From Spirochaetales bacterium (lineage in GTDB: Bacteria; Spirochaetota; Spirochaetia; JABEVK01): 64,000 nucleotides of DNA. The stretch covers positions 124,001-188,000 of the forward strand of contig CANJXC010000001.1 of assembly GCA_947478845.1 (NCBI GenBank). Reading direction: 5' to 3'. The translations under genes and the position numbers were made by a program. Below are positions 50,712 to 59,367 of the stretch, piece after piece; position 1 is the first letter of the stretch; every line of letters begins with the position of its first letter. The notes beneath the pieces were generated by a model. The model was not told the origin of the DNA, made no database searches, and worked only from the letters and a program-made list of their open reading frames with translations.

Positions 50712-52084
50712 CGCGACCTCAGCAGGTTGACGCAAGCCTCGAGTTGCTCCTCGACTGCTTCAGGCTTGACGAGCACCACATGCTCGAGCACACACCAACC
50801 GAAGAACTGGTTGGCGCGCTCAGCCCTGGCGCCCGAGAGTCCTGACAGGACCGTGGCGTAGCGAGCGAAATCGCGCTGGGGGCTAGGCGTCTGGTTTGCT
50901 GGTTCACTCCACTTGAGCGTCCCCTCGTAGCGCAGGATGGGGCCGGCAACCTTCGCCAGATCGTTCACCCCCTCGGCACCGATGGGCAGTTTGCCTTCTA
51001 CGGCCTTGGGGAACACCGCGAAGGCGAACACAGCCGCCAGTTCTTTGGGGGCACTGGCCAGAAGCTGCGCTACGGCCTGAGTGCCTTGGTCAGGGTCTCT
51101 GCAGCTTTCTAGCCATAGCGCCAAGCGGTCCGAGACCTTGGGAAGGCTGAGGAACTGATGCACCCAGGCGTTCGGTGAGCGCTGAACCTCGTCCCAAGCT
51201 GCACGGTGAGCGGCTTTCACCTTCTCCCGGGTCGGAGGTGCGCCCCAGGCACCGTGCGGGAGCGAGCTCTCGAGCACCTGGAGGAACTGCTTGTCCGCAG
51301 ACTTTCCCGTGACAATACTGGCAGCCAGCAGGCTGCGGCTCAACAGACGGGCACGACGCGGGGAAACCCGGATCGAGGCCGTGTTCAGGTGGGTTACGAC
51401 CAGCGCCGAATAGTCCAGGATTAGCGACGGACAGGCTTCCAGCTGGGCCAGGAAGCGGACGCGCCACTCGGCCAAATGGGTCTTCAGGTCACCTCGGTCG
51501 TTGGAGAAGCTTCCCTCACCCGCCGGGTCGGCCACCGCGCGCCGGTCAGCCACCGATAGTTCCCCCCATTCGCCCGCGTTGGCAAACAGGGCAAACCGGT
51601 CCGCCAACGCGGGGTCCAGCGGCTCGGAGCCCGTGTAGGTTTCGGCAGAATCCTCGGGCTCGCAGGGGTTCATGGCGGCCCAGCGGAACCTCAACTTGGT
51701 CAGCGAAATGCCCTGCAGTTTGCGCTCGTGGACCAGGCTGAACAGACGATTCTGGTGTTCGGGCTTGCACCGGCTGATTTCGTCGATCAGTACCGACTCC
51801 GCCTGCCATACGGTGGCGGGAGTCTCCAAGAACTTCACAGCAGTGTTGTCGGCATCGGGGTACGGGAACCCCACCAGATCGTCGAAGCTGATCATACTTG
51901 CGTTGTAGTGGCGATGCTCGAGTTCCAACGCTTCCGAGAGGGAGTTGAGCAAGAAGGTCTTGCCGGTGCCCGACCGACCGATCAGAAGCAACGGATCTTC
52001 GGTGACCAGGGCGGCTAAAATGACGGGTTCCACGGTCTCAAAACCGTAGACACCCAAACGGGTCAGATAGGATTTATGGGCCAT
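50708..52084 (-). CDS. MoxR-family AAA+ ATPase
   Basis: 458 residues. AAA+ module in the first 250: Walker A GRSGTGKT at 36-43, Walker B region ESVLIDEISRCKPEHQNRLF, sensor segment RWAAMNPCEPEDSAETYTGSEPLDPALADRFA with the Arg finger region. The C-terminal 200 residues are helical and specific. MoxR proteins act as chaperones with VWA partners. ATG at 52084 has AGGAGG six bases upstream and the gene opens a four-gene operon (ATPase, unknown, metallopeptidase-VWA, MetK-like) with a structured leader. Confidence 0.9.
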   Translation of the reverse strand: MAHKSYLTRLGVYGFETVEPVILAALVTEDPLLLIGRSGTGKTFLLNSLSEALELEHRHYNASMISFDDLVGFPYPDADNTAVKFLETPATVWQAESVLIDEISRCKPEHQNRLFSLVHERKLQGISLTKLRFRWAAMNPCEPEDSAETYTGSEPLDPALADRFALFANAGEWGELSVADRRAVADPAGEGSFSNDRGDLKTHLAEWRVRFLAQLEACPSLILDYSALVVTHLNTASIRVSPRRARLLSRSLLAASIVTGKSADKQFLQVLESSLPHGAWGAPPTREKVKAAHRAAWDEVQRSPNAWVHQFLSLPKVSDRLALWLESCRDPDQGTQAVAQLLASAPKELAAVFAFAVFPKAVEGKLPIGAEGVNDLAKVAGPILRYEGTLKWSEPANQTPSPQRDFARYATVLSGLSGARAERANQFFGWCVLEHVVLVKPEAVEEQLEACVNLLRSR

Positions 52085-52193
52085 AGGAGGCCTCCTGTTT
52101 AGCAGCGGCCTCGGGAGAGGCCAGATCCTTTCGCCAAGCGAAAGGCCCCCCGCCCTGCAAGTCGGATAAATCGACGGGGTTAAACAGATTATA
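52085..52193 (-). promoter_or_regulatory. Promoter and structured leader of the MoxR operon
   Basis: TATAAT at 52188-52193 with the extended TG-C in front; no good -35. The leader of about 97 nt can form CCTTTCGC-TTG-GCGAAAGG (52127-52145), then GGCCTC-TCCC-GAGGCC (52107-52122). It ends in the palindrome AGGAGGCCTCCT (52085-52096), whose first half is the ribosome-binding site. The structure could control translation; no known riboswitch class was recognised. Confidence 0.5.
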
Positions 52194-52223
52194 GCACAGT
52201 TGAATGCGCCATGAGTGCAAAGA

Positions 52224-52625
52224 TTAGCGCAAGTCAAGTAAGCCTTTCACGAAGCGGTCGTAGGCCAGCTTTCCCTGGATTCGGGTGGTTTGATAACCTT
52301 CCATTTGGTTTTCTTCGTCCTGTGAAACGGTCACCTCAACCGTCAAGCACCCGTCCTCGCAGGCGACTTCGATGATACATCCGCTCGCGTGGTACGGCCC
52401 GCCGGGATCGCGATGGACGTCAGCTTCAAGATCCCATTCGTCGCATAACCTAAGTAAATCTCGGGTGACAGAATTGCCCACGTAATCTGCCTGTGGCTTC
52501 CATTCGTCGGTTTTAGGATCTTTGAGCAGCAGGTCGGAGGCAGACTTGCCGGTATATGGACGATGAGGTTCTTCCTCCAGCTCAAGTTCCCAGAAACTAT
52601 GCAGGTAGTCTTCTACCAGGCTCAT
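52224..52625 (-). CDS. Small acidic protein of unknown function
   Basis: 133 residues from ATG at 52625 with AAGGAG upstream. Sequence: VEDYLHSFWELELEEEPHRPYTGKSA, then DEWDLEADVHRDPGGPYHASGCIIEV, CEDGCLTVEVTVSQDEENQ, IQGKLAYDRFVKGLLDL. Strongly acidic, alpha/beta, cytoplasmic. No family recognised. It lies between an 84-residue unknown gene and the promoter of the MoxR operon on the same strand, and could be regulated with either. Confidence 0.6.
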   Translation of the reverse strand: MSLVEDYLHSFWELELEEEPHRPYTGKSASDLLLKDPKTDEWKPQADYVGNSVTRDLLRLCDEWDLEADVHRDPGGPYHASGCIIEVACEDGCLTVEVTVSQDEENQMEGYQTTRIQGKLAYDRFVKGLLDLR

Positions 52626-52670
52626 CCTATTTCTCCTTGTCACGATTTAATTCTGCCTTAGCTCGCGCTG

Positions 52671-52925
52671 CTAGAAGAGTTCATCTTCTGACGCTACGGT
52701 TTCCCGCTCGGGCCACTGGCCGGGGTATCTATCCCACTTCGGTAGCCCTTGAAACTCCCGTTCGCGAAGTTCGCCAGCGGTTCCTAGATAGACGCCGTGC
52801 TCAGTCCAAACCTTTAGGTGGTCTGTCTCGGAGCATTTGTGAAACTCTGGAACCATTTCTGAGAGCTCGAGGTTGTCATCGAGAACGACGCGGAATTGGA
52901 TGAGGTATTCGGGTCTCTTGGTCAT
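52671..52925 (-). CDS. Small protein of unknown function
   Basis: 84 residues from ATG at 52925 with an excellent CAGGAGG seven bases upstream. Beta-rich start YLIQFRVVLDDNLELSEMVPEFHKC, then HLKVWTEHGVYLGTAG and an acidic end. No motif known. The TGCAC-N5-GTGCA inverted repeat at 52960-52974 lies in its promoter region. Probably co-transcribed with the next small acidic gene 45 bases downstream. Confidence 0.6.
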   Translation of the reverse strand: MTKRPEYLIQFRVVLDDNLELSEMVPEFHKCSETDHLKVWTEHGVYLGTAGELREREFQGLPKWDRYPGQWPERETVASEDELF

Positions 52926-52959
52926 AAGGGCCTCCTGGAGTCAGGATAACCTACCGAAA

Positions 52960-52974
52960 TGCACAGATAGTGCA
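52960..52974. promoter_or_regulatory. Inverted repeat TGCAC-N5-GTGCA upstream of two small accessory genes
   Basis: Five-base arms around AGATA, with A/T-rich flanks, in the promoter region of the gene at 52671. The same spaced motif occurs at 42479-42497 at the other end of the accessory segment. Confidence 0.35.
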
Positions 52975-52990
52975 AAATTGGGCCGCAAAC

Positions 52991-53020
52991 TTGAACCCTG
53001 CGACAAACTAGAAATATAAC
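52991..53020 (+). promoter_or_regulatory. Promoter of the RelE-like stub
   Basis: TTGAAC (52991-52996), 18-nt spacer, TATAAC (53015-53020), 37 bp ahead of the stub's GTG. Confidence 0.5.
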
Positions 53021-53056
53021 GTCACCTATCCTAGAGTTCCATGAGGAGGAACGATT

Positions 53057-53161
53057 GTGACAAAAAACAATGAGATAGAGGTTCTCTTCAGCGACGGGTT
53101 ATTTGCCTCTTACAAGAAGGTTCCCACAGCACTCCAGGCACTTACTGAGGCCAAGGTATAA
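53057..53161 (+). pseudogene. N-terminal stub of a RelE/HigB-like toxin gene
   Basis: GTG at 53057 with GAGGAGGAACG upstream opens 34 codons (IEVLFSDGLFASYKKVPTAL, then QALTEAKV) and stops at TAA 53159-53161. The F-x-x-SYKKVP pattern is that of RelE/YafQ-type toxins (cf. KSYKKLP). The rest of the toxin fold is missing, and following sequence up to 53434 shows no continuation. A promoter and strong ribosome-binding site remain, so a short peptide may still be made. Family assignment is tentative. Confidence 0.45.
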
Positions 53162-53434
53162 AGCCCATTGGCCCAGTCCAGCACGCGTATCCCTGCCCAC
53201 GCGATGGCCATTTAGCTATCGAAGACGGACTCGTGCCGCGTCTTCGACCTTGTACTTCGCGAAGAACCCCGCAGACTAAGCGTCAGAAAATAATCGAGGT
53301 GGAGCCGACTAGAAAGCATTGTAACTAGCAGGTTATTCCTACAAGAAAGAGGATAGCATGGCGCGATTCATGGATTGTGCATCCTCAAATAATCTTGACC
53401 CAAATCTTTTCCAAGCCTCGGAAATTGATGTTGG

Positions 53435-56173
53435 CTACCACTTCTGCACCAGAGTCTCGAGCTGGTCCTGCGAGGTCAGCACGTTTGTGCATGATTCAAA
53501 GTCGACTGGCTCGGGCCTACGTTCATACCGAAGCTCGAACGGATGTACAGTCGGAACCAGATCTATTCGATTCTGGGCTTCCTTTTCCTCGTGGCGGGCG
53601 ACCAACACCCAGATGTCTTCCAGAGTGTCCGGCACTTGGCCAAAGAGCTCGTGGATGGTCTGCTGACGCGTTGCCAACAAGCTGTGGACCCGGTCCTCCA
53701 CGGACCCGCGATAGCGAAGGTTCAAGATGTAGACTTCATCACGCAATTGTCCAATTCTCTGAATCCTCCCCTTTCGCTGCTCAAGTCGAGTTGGGTTCCA
53801 CGGCAAGTCCACATTGATCAGTGTGCCGAGGCGCTGCAAGTTTAGTCCCTCCGACGCTGCATCGGTGCCGACCACTAGCCGGATTTCACCACGCCTAACC
53901 TTCATTTTGATGGGTTCCCGGTCGATTCGCTTGTGCTCGTTTCCCATTAGGATCATCGAACGACCAGAGCCTGCGTAAATCGCTATGGGCTCGTCAGGTA
54001 ACTTGGCAGCGAGCTTCTCGGCGATCCAAAGGGCCGTGTCATAGAACTGGCTGAATAATATGCAACCGAGTTCCAGCCAAGGTTCTGTCTTCTGCGATTC
54101 GGACAATGGGGCGCCGGAAAGGAGAACACTTTCGATCTCAGCGTATTTGGGGTCCGGGATCGAACTTGCCTGGAGCATCTGGACAAAGCGGCGCAAGGAT
54201 TCGAGTTCGAGTTCGGAGAAAGGCGCCAACGAGGAGGACGGTGCTTCTTCCTCGTTGTCTTCCTCTTCTGAATCTATGGACTCAAGGTCACTGCCGAGCA
54301 TTTTCAGTCCGGTGCTCAGGCCGGCAGCAATTGAGCTCCCGAAGCGTCGCAAGATAATTGTCTTGAGAAACCCTGAGTTGAGCCCGGGGCGCTTTCCTAA
54401 CTGCACACAGAAGGCATCCGCAGCATCGTAGGCGTCCTGCAAATAGGGTGGCAACGTGAGCGCCTCAGTGTCGCCTTCACCGAATAGCTTGACCCGGACA
54501 GGCTTCAAGAAGGGCTCTCCAGTTGAAGGGTCGACCGTTTCCTCCAAGTACTCCCGAGTGCGACGAACAATGTGTCGTATATAGGGGTTATGCTGCTGGA
54601 ACAGCCTCCTTGCCAGGCCGGTCGCGATTCGAAGGTCCATCGCATTCAGCTTTTCAAAGTCGGTCGAGTTCCCTTGTACCTGCCCAGGCTTGTACCCGAG
54701 GGCCTTTCGCACCCGAGCAAAGTCGGGATGCTCACTGTCAGGCGGGAGAGGGTTCATCATCCAAGGCAACAACTCGATGAGCGAGTTTGGCGAACTCTGG
54801 CGCCCTATGATGAGCTCAAGGGAAAGCTCGGGTTGTGTCCTCCAGAAGCTGAATCGGGAACCCAGCACACGTTCGTCACCTTGACCAAGCGCGTCGAGTA
54901 GGTCGAAAGCTTCCAGAGCGTTTAGCTGGACTGGTGTCGCGGTACCAAGCATGAGGGACTTCGTCCTGGTGCTCATCGTTCGAATGAAGCTCATCAGGTT
55001 GTTGTAGGTTGCGGCATTGCCCGTGCCACTCTTTCTGCGGGCTCGGTGGGCTTCATCAAAGATGACGCACTCATATCGAAGTAGAAGTAATTTGGGCGCT
55101 GCCGACGAGCCGCTTGTGATGAGGCCCGACGATACGATTCCGACGCGTCGTGGGCAGTCAAGGATTCCTTCAGCACCGAGGTCGGCATGGATGACACCTC
55201 GCTCGTCGATCCACTGTTTGCCTGTCCAGCGCGCGGAAGGCATTGCAAGAAGATCCCAAAGTTCAGCCTGCCACTGTTCCATCAGTGTCTTGGGAACGAC
55301 AATCAGGATTGGTTTGTCACCCGAGAGAGCCATGAGTTTTGCTGCGAGGCCCAACTGCACGGTCTTGCCAAGCCCGACTTGGTCTGCAAGCACGTAGCGA
55401 GCACCACCAGCCAAGTGTTCCCGGAACGCGAGGTTGATGAAGTACTTCTGATGTGCCCAAAGGCCGTTCTCGCGGCGGTAGACCGGGAGCTCCACGATGG
55501 GTGAGCCAGGGTCAGGATTGCCGGCCGCAGCCCAAACCTTCGGGGACTCAATGGTGGTTCTCTTTGAGAGGCGCTTAATGTCTTCGACTACGGACTCAGC
55601 AAGTGGGCGAGCCAATGGGTTGGCCCAGAGCGCGTCGAACTCGTCCTGTACCCATTTGAGTCCTTCGAGCGAGTGATCAACCCAGACGAGTTCATAGTTC
55701 ATAGTCCAGGCGGTCCTGCTTTCATTTGCACTTCCCAAGAAGCAAACCGGGGGCTGGTCCTTTCGGTAGATTGCTCCCGCCTTACCGTGCACGAGGCCGA
55801 ACACGTCGTCTGGCAACACCCGAACCTCGAGACGACCCTTGGCTAAGAAGTCATGGAGTCTGGCCAAGCGTTGCTTGAGAGGGGTGTCAATCGAGGGAGG
55901 AAGGCTGGTGCACCAATCGCGCCACATGGCCCACTGCGCAGCTTTGGCGGTTGCAACATCGATGGACTGAAGACCGCTGTTACAGATTACCCTTATGACG
56001 GCGGGGTCGCCGGGACTCCACGGCATTTCCTCCAGCTGTTCGCCGGCTACCTCCAGCATCGAAGAAGAGAAGTAACCTGCGATTCGGTCGTACTTGGATG
56101 CCCCCGATAGCAACTCGCGAATCATTGGGCCTAAGGGAGTCAGGCGAGACGTGAACCGCTCAAGTTCTGACAC
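53435..56173 (-). CDS. PLD-nuclease-like/SNF2 helicase of the defence cassette
   Basis: 912 residues. The N-terminal 170 residues form a phospholipase-D-like domain: SKYDRIAGYFSSSMLEVAG and the HxK motif His129-x-Lys131 in GLVHGKAGAIYRK followed by GSANES; only one HKD motif is seen. Then a SNF2/RapA-type helicase: Walker A ADQVGLGKTVQ (264 onward), DEAH at 373-376, GTATPVQLN, and C-terminal motifs VGTDAASEGLNLQRLGTLINVDLPWNPTRLEQRKGRIQRIGQ (cited in part). GTG at 56173 overlaps the methylase stop by one base. Such helicases are routine partners of DUF499 and DUF1156 genes. Confidence 0.93.
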   Translation of the reverse strand: MSELERFTSRLTPLGPMIRELLSGASKYDRIAGYFSSSMLEVAGEQLEEMPWSPGDPAVIRVICNSGLQSIDVATAKAAQWAMWRDWCTSLPPSIDTPLKQRLARLHDFLAKGRLEVRVLPDDVFGLVHGKAGAIYRKDQPPVCFLGSANESRTAWTMNYELVWVDHSLEGLKWVQDEFDALWANPLARPLAESVVEDIKRLSKRTTIESPKVWAAAGNPDPGSPIVELPVYRRENGLWAHQKYFINLAFREHLAGGARYVLADQVGLGKTVQLGLAAKLMALSGDKPILIVVPKTLMEQWQAELWDLLAMPSARWTGKQWIDERGVIHADLGAEGILDCPRRVGIVSSGLITSGSSAAPKLLLLRYECVIFDEAHRARRKSGTGNAATYNNLMSFIRTMSTRTKSLMLGTATPVQLNALEAFDLLDALGQGDERVLGSRFSFWRTQPELSLELIIGRQSSPNSLIELLPWMMNPLPPDSEHPDFARVRKALGYKPGQVQGNSTDFEKLNAMDLRIATGLARRLFQQHNPYIRHIVRRTREYLEETVDPSTGEPFLKPVRVKLFGEGDTEALTLPPYLQDAYDAADAFCVQLGKRPGLNSGFLKTIILRRFGSSIAAGLSTGLKMLGSDLESIDSEEEDNEEEAPSSSLAPFSELELESLRRFVQMLQASSIPDPKYAEIESVLLSGAPLSESQKTEPWLELGCILFSQFYDTALWIAEKLAAKLPDEPIAIYAGSGRSMILMGNEHKRIDREPIKMKVRRGEIRLVVGTDAASEGLNLQRLGTLINVDLPWNPTRLEQRKGRIQRIGQLRDEVYILNLRYRGSVEDRVHSLLATRQQTIHELFGQVPDTLEDIWVLVARHEEKEAQNRIDLVPTVHPFELRYERRPEPVDFESCTNVLTSQDQLETLVQKW

Positions 56174-59100
56174 TAGCGGCCCCAGTTTTCGAGACGAGCA
56201 CGGAACACCCGTGCCGCCTCGGAGTCAGACTTCCAGTGCGTCATCGAGGCACTGGGAGTCTCCACCAGGAATCCCAGAAGGTTCAGAATGCTCTTTTTGA
56301 GGTCGTCAAACTGGGTGCCAGGGTACCTGTCAATCAGCCACTTGAGGGCGGGCTCAGGATTATTCTGTTCAGACGCAGTCTGATACACGGCATAGAGGAC
56401 GTTCCGCAGAAGGCTCGCCCCAAGGCTGCCCGAATCTAGGTTTCGACCTCGAAGTTCGGATGGTGTCTTCAAGCGAGCCTCGTTGGCCGCCTCGCTCTGG
56501 AGCAAATCGCGGTACGAAGTCACCCCAAATCCGCGTGCGAACTCGGCATAAACACCAGTCCTCTTCTCGCCGTGGCTTTCTACGTCGATCCCCTTCAGGT
56601 ACAACCGTTCTTCGGGACCGCTGCGTTTCCAGACGCTGTTTTCGACATGGGCTGGAACCAGAAAATCGCTGGCCTCTCGGAGAGCATGGTCGATGACTCC
56701 CTTGACGATGCCATTCGGGTCGGGGCGAAGCCCACGGGCAAGCTCCCGACTGACGTCGAGCTCGCTGATGCTTTCGTAGCTTGTAATAACTCGGAGGGCG
56801 GCAGCGTAGGCCGCCAACTGGTAGTCAGAGTCACTGAAGTTAGGGCTCTCGCGATCATCGAGCGCCAACATGGTCTTGAGTTGGTGTCGAACCTCCAACT
56901 GGACCTCGGGTCGTATGTCACTTAGGTCACCCTTCACACCGTTTTGCCGCTTGCGGAGTACTAGGAATACTGTGCCTTGAACAAAGTTCCCTTGACGCAT
57001 TTCGCCTGAGGTTTCTGTGGCGATGGTCCAAGCTTGAATCACGTGAAGCCCGGCTGCCCAGAGGAGTAGCGTAAGGTCGGCCCAAACTTGGGCGTCCTGC
57101 TGGGTGAACATGACGATCTGAAGGCCGTTATCGGGCATATGGCTGACGAGGTTGGCGTAGCAGCGATGGAGCACCGCCGCGAACGATTCACCGGCAAGCT
57201 CGACCGCGAGGGCTCGCTTGGAATCACCATACCAACCCGGGAACCCGAGAGGTAGGAGGCGATCAACCCATGCCAGGAAAAGTTCGGAAAACTCTGCATA
57301 GGGAACCATGTCGCCATACCCCGGATCTGTGATCCACAGGTCAGCTTCGCCCGACATTTGGGCCGCGTCACCCAGACTAATCGAACTGGAACCGATAACG
57401 GGATTTGTGTCCATGTTGATGTTCGTAATGGACTCAAGTTGACGTGAAGCACGACAAACCCAATTGGGAAAAGGCGTGGGCAGAAGTGGGCCATAGAACA
57501 CTTGGGCTGGGGCGCCACCTCTCGAGTTCCATCGGCACAACTTCGCTGACCAATCGGCGAGTTTCATTTGCGAAAGTAGCAAAGCAGTGAACTTGGCCGG
57601 GTCGGTAGAACGCTGCATTACATGACTGGCAAATAGACCATTGAGGAGGAGCTGACGAGGCATGTACAGATGGTGCCAATGGGTAAAGCCACGTGCGTTG
57701 GTTGGGCGGTTGATAGCCTCGCCACGCTCGATGGGACGTTCAGGCACCATTCCTTGCTGCTGCCAACCGTCGAAACGTTCGGAAAGCAAACTCTCGACTA
57801 GTTTTTCTCGATCAAGGTCGCTCTGCGACGGCTCGCGGTAGACTCGGCTTGGCTGAGTGGAACAAGCCTCCAGACCGGCACGGACGGTCGCATCAAGGCG
57901 AACCACCAGAGCCTGCCGGGAACGGGAATACGCGTCTTTGGCAACAGCGTCCGAGTCAGGGTTCGAATCGAAAGATTCTTCGAGCTCAACAAGCTTGGCT
58001 GCGCTTGAAGCCCAACCTGAAGTCCGCGCGCTCTGAACTAGGACTCGATTCGACGGACTCAGCAAGTCCAGAACGGAGTCGATGGCAGTCGCAATGGTGT
58101 CAGGGTTCCAACCCTCAAGCGACTTCCCAGCCTTGAGTACCTGTTCTTTGGCTAAGAGACCGACCAAGTCGGGCAAGGTCCAACGGATGCAGAACAACCG
58201 CTCTTGGTACACATCGGCGGGCCGAGGTCGCCATTCTGACTTCTCCCACATTCGCAGTCCGTGCTGCCCCCGTAGCGATACTCCTGAAACTGTCTGGCGC
58301 ATCGAAGGTGGTACGAATTCGCCGTCGATATTGTAAGGTGACCGTACTCCATCGTCTGAGGTTTTTTCCTGCGCAGCGTGCGCCAATTCCTCGTCGCTGA
58401 CACCCTGCTTCACGTGAAGCTGGATGGTCTTGGAATGGTGATTCGGCTCCATCTCAACAATGGCGCCCTCGCCTGGGTCGATTGCAAACGACGGTAGCAT
58501 GGGAACCCGCCAGCCCGTCGTCGGGTCCAGAACTTCGTTGCAGTACAGGTAGACATCGGCCTCCCAACCCCATTCGTTCTGCTCGATCTTCCAGGCCTTC
58601 ACCTGCTTCCGCAGTTCGTTGTAGACCTCGCGTTGGGCTTGCTTCGCCCGCGACATAGCGTCTTGAGAGCCACCAATTAGGCCCAGTGCGCCGTGATTCA
58701 TCAACGTAGACGTCGGGTTCAAATCATTCGCCAGCACATCACAGCCGATCCGCGCGGCTTCGTACGGAATTGAGCCGCCACCCGCGAACGCGTCGCCGAC
58801 TCGCGGTATATGCCCAAACTTCTTCTTGCCCAATTCTTGAACCAGCTCGGCTACAGTGTTGGCGCTTGTTCCCAAATGCGCGTTAATCTCTTTCCAACTA
58901 CTTTCGCTAGGCCCTGAGATTTCCTCTGGGCGAAGGCAACACTTGAGCCGTTCATCGTAGCTCATACGAAGGAAGGCCCGCTTGAGATAGCTCTGTTTAC
59001 GTTCGTCGCTCAGCCCGCGAACCCATCCGACGCGACCATTTGTCTCGGCCAGAGCCTCCAGCTGTTCAGTGGGTGTCAGATTTGGAGCGACCTCCTTCGC

Positions 59101-59367
59101 GGTCATTCCTTTGAAGCGGCTCCACATCCCTTCGTCGTCCATAGTCAGCGACTTCAAGAAGACTTCGCGGTCCTTTTTGGGGTCGTCAGTGGCCGGCATC
59201 AACAACCCAAGGATCAAGGCACGAACGAGAACTAGCGGCTTCCTACCGTGCCATTTGCCGAGCGAGGCCAGAGTTTGACTGTCACCCGATTTGCGTTCTT
59301 TGTAGCTCTCCTTGGAAAGCTTGCTCACGGGGAATTGGACCTCGATGAAGGAGGGGTTGTTGTTCAC
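56173..59367 (-). CDS. DUF1156-type adenine-specific DNA methylase with DPGY motif
   Basis: 1064 residues from GTG at 59367, which overlaps the DUF3780 stop (GTGA). N-terminal DUF1156 region IEVQFPVSKLSKESYKERK and KWHGRKPLVLVRALILGLL. SAM-binding motif I is GDAFAGGGSIPYEAARIGCDVLANDLNP near 191-218. The catalytic motif IV is Asp681-Pro-Gly-Tyr684 in WITDPGYGDMVPYAEFSELF, where the family has DPPY. It probably methylates adenine in host DNA as self mark, or acts as part of a modification-dependent defence; the Gly substitution puts activity in question. Confidence 0.92.
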   Translation of the reverse strand: MNNNPSFIEVQFPVSKLSKESYKERKSGDSQTLASLGKWHGRKPLVLVRALILGLLMPATDDPKKDREVFLKSLTMDDEGMWSRFKGMTAKEVAPNLTPTEQLEALAETNGRVGWVRGLSDERKQSYLKRAFLRMSYDERLKCCLRPEEISGPSESSWKEINAHLGTSANTVAELVQELGKKKFGHIPRVGDAFAGGGSIPYEAARIGCDVLANDLNPTSTLMNHGALGLIGGSQDAMSRAKQAQREVYNELRKQVKAWKIEQNEWGWEADVYLYCNEVLDPTTGWRVPMLPSFAIDPGEGAIVEMEPNHHSKTIQLHVKQGVSDEELAHAAQEKTSDDGVRSPYNIDGEFVPPSMRQTVSGVSLRGQHGLRMWEKSEWRPRPADVYQERLFCIRWTLPDLVGLLAKEQVLKAGKSLEGWNPDTIATAIDSVLDLLSPSNRVLVQSARTSGWASSAAKLVELEESFDSNPDSDAVAKDAYSRSRQALVVRLDATVRAGLEACSTQPSRVYREPSQSDLDREKLVESLLSERFDGWQQQGMVPERPIERGEAINRPTNARGFTHWHHLYMPRQLLLNGLFASHVMQRSTDPAKFTALLLSQMKLADWSAKLCRWNSRGGAPAQVFYGPLLPTPFPNWVCRASRQLESITNINMDTNPVIGSSSISLGDAAQMSGEADLWITDPGYGDMVPYAEFSELFLAWVDRLLPLGFPGWYGDSKRALAVELAGESFAAVLHRCYANLVSHMPDNGLQIVMFTQQDAQVWADLTLLLWAAGLHVIQAWTIATETSGEMRQGNFVQGTVFLVLRKRQNGVKGDLSDIRPEVQLEVRHQLKTMLALDDRESPNFSDSDYQLAAYAAALRVITSYESISELDVSRELARGLRPDPNGIVKGVIDHALREASDFLVPAHVENSVWKRSGPEERLYLKGIDVESHGEKRTGVYAEFARGFGVTSYRDLLQSEAANEARLKTPSELRGRNLDSGSLGASLLRNVLYAVYQTASEQNNPEPALKWLIDRYPGTQFDDLKKSILNLLGFLVETPSASMTHWKSDSEAARVFRARLENWGR

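Noticed and set aside
52085-52193. Known SAM riboswitch
   Set aside because: The conserved cores of the SAM-I, SAM-II and SAH classes, as far as I remember them, are not present in the leader.
53358-53817. Plus-strand frames at the 3' end of the helicase gene
   Set aside because: They are antisense to the well-supported helicase frame and have no start signals.
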